Below are positions 31,627-40,261 of a DNA stretch of 40,261 bases, in pieces. Source of the DNA: Lederbergia sp. NSJ-179 (lineage in GTDB: Bacteria > Bacillota > Bacilli > Bacillales > Bacillaceae_C); contig NZ_JALIFP010000037.1 of NCBI RefSeq assembly GCF_022867885.1, positions 1 through 40,261 of the forward strand, read 5' to 3'. The notes beneath the pieces are model-generated. The model did not search any database and had not been told where the DNA came from. It worked only from the letters and a program-made list of their open reading frames with translations. The position numbers and the translations under genes are program-made. Numbering within the stretch: position 1 is the stretch's first letter; each line of letters starts with the position of its first letter.

Positions 31627-31779
31627 AAGAAAAGCGCAAGCGCCCGTTTAGCGACGTACAAACTTTTTAGGGGCCTGACGAGATAAAGGAAACACGATGA
31701 ACCCGAAGGGTGAATCGATGTTGACTTACGCAAGCAGGCACCGAAAGTTTGCTAGTCGCTGGGCGCTGGAGCTAGATCC
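31627..31779 (+). repeat. Type A palindromic element (second of the sleL-serS array)
   Basis: Nearly identical to the copies at 9990 and 33516. Separated from its neighbours by the standard spacer (aaacattagccaatttttatactttcctatcc). Confidence 0.9.
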
Positions 31780-31813
31780 AACATTAGCCAAAATTTATAC
31801 TTTCCTATCCTAT

Positions 31814-31937
31814 AACAAAAGCGCAAGCGCCTTGGTCAGCCTCGACAAGCAAATGTTCTGAAACCTAAGAAGGGCGGTTTTCCCTTCATAGGTTTCAAGT
31901 TATTTGACCTCGAGGGGCTAGGCGCTGGAGCTGGATG
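31814..31937 (+). repeat. Type B palindromic element (third of the sleL-serS array)
   Basis: The same loops as the other type B copies, but the inner stem is CTGAAACCTAAGAAGGG with CCCTTCATAGGTTTCAAG and the outer stem is AGCGCCTTGGTCAGCC with GGGGCTAGGCGCT. Pairing is kept by compensating changes. The 592 bp sleL-serS gap holds no gene, whereas B. subtilis has dck, dgk and a tRNA-Ser around here. Confidence 0.9.
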
Positions 31938-31958
31938 TCGACCACGACATCAGGTAAG

Positions 31959-31967
31959 TTATCCACA
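31959..31967 (+). promoter_or_regulatory. Perfect DnaA box
   Basis: TTATCCACA, the exact consensus DnaA 9-mer, in non-coding DNA between the repeat array and the serS terminator. A single site with no cluster nearby, so chance is possible. Confidence 0.45.
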
Positions 31968-32001
31968 AGCCAAGAATTTTATAATTTCCTAGACGAAAAT
32001 A

Positions 32002-32055
32002 AAAATTAAAGGTTTAGAACCCGAAGAAGCCCTTAAATCTTCCTTCGGGTTCTAT
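32002..32055 (-). terminator. serS terminator
   Basis: Minus strand tagaacccgaag... pairs with cttcgggttcta around ggaagatttaagggctt, just past the serS stop. The tail (aaacctttaattttt) is only moderately T-rich. Confidence 0.6.
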
Positions 32056-32057
32056 GT

Positions 32058-33335
<1,278 letters not shown>

Positions 33336-33355
33336 CTATCTCCTCCTTATTTCAT

Positions 33356-33480
33356 AAGAAAAGCGCAAGCGCCTTGTTCAGCCCCGACAAGCAAATGTTC
33401 TGAGACAATAAAAGTCCGGTTTTGACTTTTATTGGCTCAGGTTATTTGACCTCGAGGGGCTAGGCGCTGGAGCTAGATCC
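33356..33480 (+). repeat. Type B palindromic element (serS side of the leader array)
   Basis: Inner stem CTGAGACAATAAAAGTC with GACTTTTATTGGCTCAG. Outer stem AGCGCCTTGTTCAGCCCC with GGGGCTAGGCGCT. It lies 24 bp upstream of the serS start codon, inside the serS transcript. Confidence 0.9.
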
Positions 33481-33515
33481 AAACATTAGCCAATTTTTAT
33501 ACTTTCTTACCTTTC

Positions 33516-33668
33516 AAGAAAAGCGCAAGCGCCCGTTTAGCGACGTACAAACTTTTTAGGGGCCTGACGAGATAAAGGAAACACGATGAACCCGAAGGGT
33601 GAATCGATGTTGACTTACGCAAGCAGGCACCGAAAGTTTGCTAGTCGCTGGGCGCTGGAGCTAGATCC
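33516..33668 (+). repeat. Type A palindromic element (middle of the leader array)
   Basis: Nearly identical to the copy at 31627-31779 on the other side of serS and in the same orientation. Confidence 0.9.
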
Positions 33669-33702
33669 AACATTAGCCAAAATTTATACTTTCCTATCCT
33701 GT

Positions 33703-33826
33703 AAGAAAAGCGCAAGGCGCCCGTAATCGTCGACAAGCAAATGTTCTGAGACAATAAAAGTCCGGTCTTGACTTTTATTGTCTCAGGTTATTTGACCTCG
33801 AGCCGATGGCGCCTGGAGCTAGATCC
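33703..33826 (+). repeat. Type B palindromic element (distal end of the leader array)
   Basis: Inner stem CTGAGACAATAAAAGTC with GACTTTTATTGTCTCAG, close to the copy at 31467. It is followed by spacer and then directly by the T-box terminator. Confidence 0.9.
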
Positions 33827-33861
33827 TAACACTAGCCAATTTTTATGCTTTCTTACCTATT

Positions 33862-34105
33862 CAAAAAAACTCCCATCCCCTAAAAGGGACGAGAGTTACC
33901 CGCGTTGCCACCCAAATTGAAAGTATCTAACTTTCCGCTCCATCGATAACGGTTTAGACCGAAAATGCCTACTGCCAAAGTCGTTCAGCATTTTGCTCAA
34001 GGATGGATTCATAAAGGCGTACCATCGATTTCCACCAACCATCGACTCTCTATAAGGAACTGCTCTTTACTACTATTTCCTATCAACGCACTCACGTATA
34101 ATTTT
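33862..34105 (-). promoter_or_regulatory. Serine-specific T-box riboswitch of serS
   Basis: On the minus strand the T-box consensus gggtggcaacgcggg (33899-33913) precedes an intrinsic terminator (aactctcgtccc...ggggatgggagttttttt, 33862-33898). The bulge tetranucleotide UGGC pairs with GCCA, fitting the G73 discriminator of tRNA-Ser. A UCC (Ser) specifier is plausible in tgaatccatcc around 34000-34010. Uncharged tRNA-Ser should favour antitermination and serS expression. Confidence 0.93.
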
Positions 34106-34111
34106 GCTCAT

Positions 34112-34140
34112 ACTATACTATAAGCGTGGATCAATTGCAA
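34112..34140 (-). promoter_or_regulatory. Candidate promoter of the serS T-box leader
   Basis: Minus strand TTGCAA (34135-34140), a 17 bp spacer and TATAGT (34112-34117), inside the last codons of pdxT and correctly placed for the T-box 5' end. Confidence 0.55.
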
Positions 34141-34729
34141 ATTTTTCTTTCTTTTTATGTTCTTCAACCATTTGTAAAAAATACGCTGTTAATCGTGAAT
34201 CATCTGTCAGTTCGGGATGAAAAGAACAACCAAGAAATTGCCCTTCCCTTACAGCGACAATTCTCCCATCATATTTCGCCAGGATCTCCACATTTTCCCC
34301 AGCCTCGGTAATATGAGGAGCACGGATAAACACAGCCGTCATCTTATCTTCCGCCACACCTGCAATCGCAATGTCCGCTTCAAAACTTTCGCGCTGGCGC
34401 CCAAAGGAATTCCGCTCTACAGTGATATCCATTAGCTCTAAGTGAGCATTCTCTTGCCCCGAAATCCGCTTTGCCAATAAAATTAAGCCCGCACAGGTAC
34501 CGAAAATAGGTTTCCCTCTATGAGCAAATTCTTTTAATGGCTCAACAAACCCATATTGATCAAGAAGCCTACGCATTGTCGTACTTTCCCCGCCCGGAAG
34601 AATAAGACCGTCCAGTTGATCAAGCTGATCAATTGATTTCACTGTAACTGCTTCTGCACCGCATTTCTCTACTGTGTGGGCATGCTCTCGAACGGCCCCT
34701 TGCAATCCAAGAATTCCGATCTTCAACAT
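34118..34729 (-). CDS. pdxT: Pyridoxal 5'-phosphate synthase glutaminase subunit PdxT
   Basis: 203 residues. A class I glutaminase feeding ammonia to PdxS in the DXP-independent PLP pathway. Motifs: [13 protein letters not shown] at the N terminus, [15 protein letters not shown] near residues 42-56, the nucleophile cysteine in [11 protein letters not shown] near 75-85, and the His-Glu pair in [11 protein letters not shown] near 165-175. It starts one base after pdxS, so the pair is an operon with coupled translation. Confidence 0.97.
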   Translation of the reverse strand: MLKIGILGLQGAVREHAHTVEKCGAEAVTVKSIDQLDQLDGLILPGGESTTMRRLLDQYGFVEPLKEFAHRGKPIFGTCAGLILLAKRISGQENAHLELMDITVERNSFGRQRESFEADIAIAGVAEDKMTAVFIRAPHITEAGENVEILAKYDGRIVAVREGQFLGCSFHPELTDDSRLTAYFLQMVEEHKKKEKFAIDPRL

Positions 34730-34730
34730 T

Positions 34731-35612
34731 TTACCACCCGCGCTCTTGCATACGATTTTCAGGTGCTAATGTTGAAATTTCAATTCCTTTCATCGCAATC
34801 CCAAGATCTTTCGAAAGCTCGGCAATTTTCCCATAATCTTGATAATGTGTCGTCGCTTCGACAATCGCCCGAGCAAATTTTGCTGGGTTTTCTGATTTAA
34901 AAATACCAGATCCCACAAAAACACCATCTGCCCCAAGCTCCATCATTAAAGCAGCATCTGCTGGAGTCGCTACCCCGCCTGCAGCAAAGTTCACAACGGG
35001 AAGGCGGCCATTCTGCCTGATTTCAAGTAGAAGTTCATAGGGGGCACCAAGTACTTTCGCTTCTGTCATAAGTTCATCCTCATTCATCGCAATAACCTTG
35101 CGTACTTGGGCATTCACCTTCCGAATATGACGAACAGCTTCGACAATATTTCCTGTTCCTGGCTCTCCCTTTGTTCGTAACATGGATGCTCCTTCGCCAA
35201 TTCGGCGTGCAGCTTCTCCTAAATCACGGCAACCGCAAACAAATGGAACCGTATATTCCTTTTTATTTAAATGGAATTCCTCATCTGCTGGCGTTAGGAC
35301 TTCACTTTCGTCTATATAATCAACACCCATCGCTTCTAATACTCTAGCTTCCACAATATGGCCGATTCTAGCCTTTGCCATTACTGGGATTGATACGGCA
35401 TTCATGACCTCTTCGACAATCGTTGGGTCCGCCATGCGTGCTACCCCACCGGCTGCACGAATATCAGAAGGCACCCGCTCTAGCGCCATGACTGCTACAG
35501 CTCCAGCTTCTTCTGCTAGCTTTGCCTGTTCGGCGTTGACAACGTCCATAATCACGCCGCCCTTTTGCATTTCCGCCATTCCGCGTTTTACTCGATCCGT
35601 TCCTGTTTTCAT
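34731..35612 (-). CDS. pdxS: Pyridoxal 5'-phosphate synthase lyase subunit PdxS
   Basis: 293 residues. TIM-barrel synthase condensing ribose 5-phosphate, glyceraldehyde 3-phosphate and ammonia to PLP in a 12+12 complex with PdxT. Conserved segments: [17 protein letters not shown] with the catalytic aspartate, [16 protein letters not shown] with the catalytic lysine near residue 80, and [21 protein letters not shown]-type phosphate-binding region near 210. Located between dacA and pdxT as yaaD in B. subtilis. Confidence 0.98.
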   Translation of the reverse strand: MKTGTDRVKRGMAEMQKGGVIMDVVNAEQAKLAEEAGAVAVMALERVPSDIRAAGGVARMADPTIVEEVMNAVSIPVMAKARIGHIVEARVLEAMGVDYIDESEVLTPADEEFHLNKKEYTVPFVCGCRDLGEAARRIGEGASMLRTKGEPGTGNIVEAVRHIRKVNAQVRKVIAMNEDELMTEAKVLGAPYELLLEIRQNGRLPVVNFAAGGVATPADAALMMELGADGVFVGSGIFKSENPAKFARAIVEATTHYQDYGKIAELSKDLGIAMKGIEISTLAPENRMQERGW

Positions 35613-35670
35613 TTGGATTTCCCCTTCGCTCCTTTATCTGATAAAGCCTATCGGATTAATTCTACTTTTT

Positions 35671-35699
35671 AGTTAACTATAAAGATGCTTCCCTGTCAA
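35671..35699 (-). promoter_or_regulatory. Candidate pdxST promoter
   Basis: Minus strand perfect TTGACA (35694-35699) and TTAACT (35671-35676) with a 17 bp spacer. The -35 lies in a small hairpin (gctttcctgt...acagggaagc) after dacA that may be the dacA terminator. The -10 match is poor. Confidence 0.35.
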
Positions 35700-35737
35700 T
35701 ACAGGAAAGCAATCATAGTATGATTCCCTACTGGAAG

Positions 35738-37069
35738 TTACAACCAACCTTTAACAGTATCGGATACGCTTGTCCATAAATCTGAGAAAAATCCACCGAC
35801 ATTCCTCATCATTAATACGAACCAATTGGCTTTCTCTACTTCATTTGTGGTAACCACTTTTACGGAAGGTTGGAAATCCTTCGATAAATACCCATTCTCA
35901 TCATTTTTATTCTGGGCTTCTAAAGTACCAACTTGTTCATTTTTCTTAATAGGAGCCGTTAACTCTCCTTCTTTATTGACCTTACTCTTATCTAATTTGA
36001 AAACGGGTTGATAAGATTCTTCTTCTCCTTTTTTCACGATCAGGCTAAGAGGTTTTTCAGTCTGGATCTTCACACTCTTTTCCTTACCCTTTACCACCTT
36101 CAAGGATTTATGTCCTTTAATTTTATAGTTTTTAGGGAAAATTTCTTTCATGGAGAAATTTTCAAAACCATACTCCATCATTTTCTTCGTTTGGCCAAAT
36201 CTACCTTGGTCACTACTAACCCCATTATCATCTTTCGCATTCATGACAACGGTGATTACACGAAAATCGCCTCGTTTAGCGGTCCCAGTAAAACAACGCC
36301 CTGCAAAATCTGTTGTCCCTGTTTTTAGACCATCCACTCCGTCATATTCAAATTCTAATGAAGGGAGCATTTTATTCCAGTTCTTCATTTCGCCCGGCAA
36401 ATCTCTAAATCTCTTCTTAGGTATACTCGTTGTCTCTGTTACATCAGGGAAATCCTTCATTAATCTAGCCGCTAACATGGCCGTTGATTTCGCTGACATC
36501 GTGCTCTCTTCATCAGCTTTTGTTCCTTTTGGATGCATTCCTTTCAAGTCCCGATTATTCAGTCCAGTCGAATTGACAAAATGATATTGCTCCAAGCCTA
36601 ATTCTTCCGCCTTCGCATTCATCATTTCGACAAATTTCGCTTCCGATCCAGCAATAGCTTCTGCAATCGCAATTGTTGCCCCATTCGCAGAATAAATCGC
36701 CATTGCCTCGTATAATTCCTTAACCGTATAAGGTTTTCCTGCATTTAAAGCAATATTAGATAATTGCGTATCAACGGACACCTTATGAGCGTACTCACTA
36801 ATCATTTCTTCCTGGTCCCAAGAAATCTTCTTGTCCTTAATCGCTTCAAACAGAAGATATTCCGTCATCATTTTTGTCATCGATGCAATCCCAAGAGGTT
36901 CATCCGCATTTTTAGCATATAAAATTTTTCCAGTGGTTGGTTCTATCATAATAGCTGCATCTGCATGGATATCTAGTTGATCATCCGCAAATGCTTGGCC
37001 AGGTAATTGTATAAAACTTACGATCATAACAAGAATCAGAGAAAAAAGAATCGTTCTTTTAATTTTCAC
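35738..37069 (-). CDS. dacA: D-alanyl-D-alanine carboxypeptidase (PBP5)
   Basis: 443 residues from a GTG at 37069, eight bases after ggagg. It is the same length as B. subtilis DacA. The open frame five codons further up begins within the ribosome binding site. Signal peptide [22 protein letters not shown]. Serine DD-peptidase motifs are ASMTKMM (SxxK), YSANGAT (SxN) and [12 protein letters not shown] (KTG). A C-terminal beta-rich domain and an amphipathic membrane-associating helix ([20 protein letters not shown]) follow. It trims the terminal D-Ala of peptidoglycan during growth. Confidence 0.97.
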   Translation of the reverse strand: MKIKRTILFSLILVMIVSFIQLPGQAFADDQLDIHADAAIMIEPTTGKILYAKNADEPLGIASMTKMMTEYLLFEAIKDKKISWDQEEMISEYAHKVSVDTQLSNIALNAGKPYTVKELYEAMAIYSANGATIAIAEAIAGSEAKFVEMMNAKAEELGLEQYHFVNSTGLNNRDLKGMHPKGTKADEESTMSAKSTAMLAARLMKDFPDVTETTSIPKKRFRDLPGEMKNWNKMLPSLEFEYDGVDGLKTGTTDFAGRCFTGTAKRGDFRVITVVMNAKDDNGVSSDQGRFGQTKKMMEYGFENFSMKEIFPKNYKIKGHKSLKVVKGKEKSVKIQTEKPLSLIVKKGEEESYQPVFKLDKSKVNKEGELTAPIKKNEQVGTLEAQNKNDENGYLSKDFQPSVKVVTTNEVEKANWFVLMMRNVGGFFSDLWTSVSDTVKGWL

Positions 37070-37134
37070 ATGTGAGCCCTCCAACTAATTATGTACACCC
37101 CTGTCATTTTATCACAGTTGAACATAATTTAATA

Positions 37135-37181
37135 GAAAAAAAGACAGGACATTTCCATTGAGGAAAATTGTCCTGTCTAGC
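37135..37181 (-). terminator. guaB terminator
   Basis: Minus strand agacaggacaatttt...gaaatgtcctgtct hairpin followed by ttttttt, 10 bp past the guaB stop. Strong. Confidence 0.85.
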
Positions 37182-37189
37182 AAATTGCA

Positions 37190-38766
<1,577 letters not shown>

Positions 38767-39741
38767 TTGGAATTTAAACAATCCAGCTGGAAACGGATTC
38801 AGCTATTTCATTCTGCTGATAAAGCAAGAACGTATTTAACAGACAGCTATACTCAACTAGAGATAGAGAATCCTTCAGCAAAAGCATATGATAATTGCTA
38901 TTCATTCATCTATTATCTTGAACAAGGAGAGATATTTTATAAGCAAGCTGCACAGACACCACTATCTATCAAGCCCATTCTTCTATATTATGGGTTAGTT
39001 CATCTTGTAAAAGCTTGCCTTTTAAGTGTTGATCCTTATTATCCTCATTCAACAACGGTTCTTGCACATGGAGTATCGACCAGAAAAAGGAAGAGAAGGG
39101 ATTACCAATTTCTTGAAGATGAAGTAAAAATTCAAAAAAATGGGTTATGCACTTATTTTCTAGAACGAATGTTTCACGTGAAACATCTAGAAGGGGAAAA
39201 ATTTAAAATGGGGGACCTTCTACAATTGGTAGTGGAAATGGATGAGTGTTTTCTTTTTTTAAATGGAATGCCAAATATGATTGAATTGCCAAGAGTAGAT
39301 GCACATTCCTGTCTTATTCCTAAGCAGTTACTGGAATCTTATTATATGGATAAAAAGCGAATGAAGGAATATCTAGCTCATAAATGTGGAAAGGAAATTC
39401 AATGGGTAAAGGATGAAGGGGAAAATATAACATTAAGACAGTCAATTGGAAACACCCCGCCTTTTCGTTACCATATGGAAAAACAATCTCTTTGGCTTCC
39501 TGCCAATATCCACGCCTTTACCTATTTACCTGATCTGCTTATTCATTATCTTGTTTTATATAATTTAAGTATGATTTCCCGATATGAAACGGAATGGTGG
39601 ATGGAACTTATAAAAACCACCCCTAATTCTGACTATCCCTTCATAAGGAATTTCTTAGACATTACAGAATTAAAAGGCCCCTTTCTTATTGAAAATTTTC
39701 TTAACAAAACTTCAAAAGAGGTACCCTACCCTAAGGAATGA
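38767..39741 (+). CDS. yaaC: YaaC-like protein
   Basis: 324 residues if translation starts at the TTG at 38767, which has tttggaga seven bases upstream. The frame is open from 38701, but that part overlaps guaB promoter sequence. No catalytic motif is recognised. Features seen are LYYGLVHLVKACLLSVDPYYPHST, a basic run TRKRKRRDYQFLEDEV, and a long C-terminal region ending in hydrophobic helices (LPDLLIHYLVLYNLSMI). Assignment rests on family resemblance and on position between rRNA and guaB, opposite to guaB. Function unknown. It contains a perfect parS-type site. Confidence 0.9.
   Translation: MEFKQSSWKRIQLFHSADKARTYLTDSYTQLEIENPSAKAYDNCYSFIYYLEQGEIFYKQAAQTPLSIKPILLYYGLVHLVKACLLSVDPYYPHSTTVLAHGVSTRKRKRRDYQFLEDEVKIQKNGLCTYFLERMFHVKHLEGEKFKMGDLLQLVVEMDECFLFLNGMPNMIELPRVDAHSCLIPKQLLESYYMDKKRMKEYLAHKCGKEIQWVKDEGENITLRQSIGNTPPFRYHMEKQSLWLPANIHAFTYLPDLLIHYLVLYNLSMISRYETEWWMELIKTTPNSDYPFIRNFLDITELKGPFLIENFLNKTSKEVPYPKE
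39170..39185. promoter_or_regulatory. parS centromere site (ParB/Spo0J binding)
   Basis: TGTTTCACGTGAAACA is a perfect 16 bp palindrome equal to the ParB-binding parS consensus (TGTTNCACGTGAAACA). It lies inside yaaC, where it encodes part of MFHVKHL. An origin-proximal location is where parS sites cluster. Confidence 0.92.
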
Positions 39742-39783
39742 AGTTAGAAACTTCTTAGCTAGACTCGTATTAGCTAAATACGT

Positions 39784-39812
39784 AAAAAAAACACCCTCCA
39801 TAGAGGATGCCT
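39784..39812 (-). terminator. rRNA operon terminator
   Basis: Minus strand catcctc-tat-ggagggtg hairpin followed by tttttttt, a few bases after the 5S 3' end. Confidence 0.85.
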
Positions 39813-39818
39813 TGATTG

Positions 39819-39934
39819 CCTGGCAACGTCCTACTCTCACAAGGGGAAGCCCCTTATTACCATCGGCGCTGAAGAGCTTAACTGCCGTGTTCGGGATGGG
39901 AACGGGTGTGACCTCTTCGCTATTGTCACCAGAC
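39819..39934 (-). rRNA. rrf: 5S ribosomal RNA
   Basis: About 116 nt. Minus strand contains the universally conserved gaagaggtcacacccgttcc, cgaacacggcagttaagctc and gagagtaggacg segments, with pairing ends (ctggtgac and gttgccagg). Last gene of the rRNA operon. RNase M5, encoded by rnmV in this window, matures it. Confidence 0.97.
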
Positions 39935-40028
39935 GATTGATTTGCACTGGATGTAAATTCTTTAGAGAACTTTGTTCTCTCAAAACCAGATAAAGGAGAA
40001 GACAAACACAAGAAGGTTTGAATATAAT

Positions 40029-40083
40029 CCAGCTCCAGCGCCTATCGACTAGCAAACATCGATGGACAGGCGCTTCCGCTTTT
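40029..40083 (-). repeat. Miniature palindromic element in the 23S-5S spacer
   Basis: Minus strand aagcggaagcgcct...aggcgctggagctggat has both element termini and a short stem AGCGCCTgtccATCGA with TCGATAGGCGCT. It is 55 bp long and sits within the transcribed spacer about 8 nt after the 23S end. Confidence 0.75.
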
Positions 40084-40090
40084 TAATTGA

Positions 40091-40261
40091 TTAAGTCCTT
40101 GACCGATTAGTATCCGTCAGCTACATGTGTCACCACACTTCCACCTCGGACCTATCAACCTGATCATCTTTCAGGGGTCTTAAGGCTTTAAAAGCCTAGG
40201 GAAATCTCATCTTGAGGGGGGCTTCATGCTTAGATGCTTTCAGCACTTATCCCTTCCGCAC
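40091..40261 (-). rRNA. rrl: 23S ribosomal RNA, 3' end (partial)
   Basis: Minus strand ends ...ctaatcggtcaaggacttaa, the typical Bacillus 23S 3' terminus, preceded by the conserved aagataggccctaag-like helix region (ggtgtgacacatgtagctgacgg and gatgaagccccc). The rest of the gene lies beyond the window. Confidence 0.95.

Noticed and set aside
39712-40055. Open frames on both strands over the 5S region
   Set aside because: They overlap the 5S rRNA, its terminator and the spacer.

Overview
The window looks like a stretch of core chromosome from a member of the Bacillaceae (Firmicutes, endospore former), close to the replication origin. The evidence is gene order and content: starting from an rRNA operon at the right edge and reading right to left, the order rrn, yaaC, guaB, dacA, pdxS, pdxT, serS, sleL (yaaH), tadA, scr (SRP RNA), dnaX, ebfC (yaaK), recR, yaaL, bofA, csfB (gin), yaaO-like, tmk, darA (yaaQ), holB, ricT (yaaT), yabA, trmN6-like (yabB), yazA, rsmI, abrB, metS, yabD, yabE, rnmV, ksgA, yabG, veg, sspF, ispE, purR, ridA, spoVG, glmU, prs is that of the first ~60 kb of Bacillus subtilis, here presented mostly on the minus strand. 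Sporulation genes (bofA, csfB, yabG, sspF, spoVG, sleL) with recognisable sigma-H, sigma-K and sigma-E promoters fit this. The species cannot be named from the sequence alone.

Layout. 1-720: non-coding repeats, a truncated HAD-phosphatase remnant and two terminator-type hairpins. 725-9826: cell-wall and nucleotide precursors (prs, glmU), regulators (spoVG, ridA, purR), isoprenoid synthesis (ispE), spore and biofilm genes (sspF, veg, yabG), rRNA methylation and 5S maturation (ksgA, rnmV). 10306-14760: yabE-type resuscitation-promoting-factor-like protein, tatD-type DNase, metS. 15006-15284: abrB on the plus strand, then luxS, which is not at this site in B. subtilis. 15868-21555: rsmI, yazA, trmN6-like, yabA, ricT, holB, darA, tmk. 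21889-28882: PLP decarboxylase, csfB, bofA, yaaL, recR, ebfC, dnaX and a DUF2207 membrane protein not present here in B. subtilis. 29018-31465: SRP RNA, tadA and the divergent spore-lytic enzyme sleL. 32058-38656: serS with a T-box leader, pdxST, dacA, guaB. 38767-39741: yaaC (plus strand) carrying a perfect parS-type palindrome. 39819-40261: 5S rRNA and the 3' end of 23S rRNA.

The most interesting accessory signal is a family of dispersed 120-155 bp palindromic elements that share termini and a following ~35 bp spacer but come in alternative hairpin cores. The stems differ between copies with compensatory changes, so the structure is conserved. Copies abut stop codons (sleL, darA), form two B-A-B arrays on either side of serS, separate the serS T-box terminator from the serS coding sequence by about 500 bp, occupy sites where B. 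subtilis has other genes (yaaR, dck/dgk, ctc), and a miniature version sits in the 23S-5S spacer of the rRNA operon. There is no CRISPR array, prophage, insertion sequence with a transposase, or defence system in the window.
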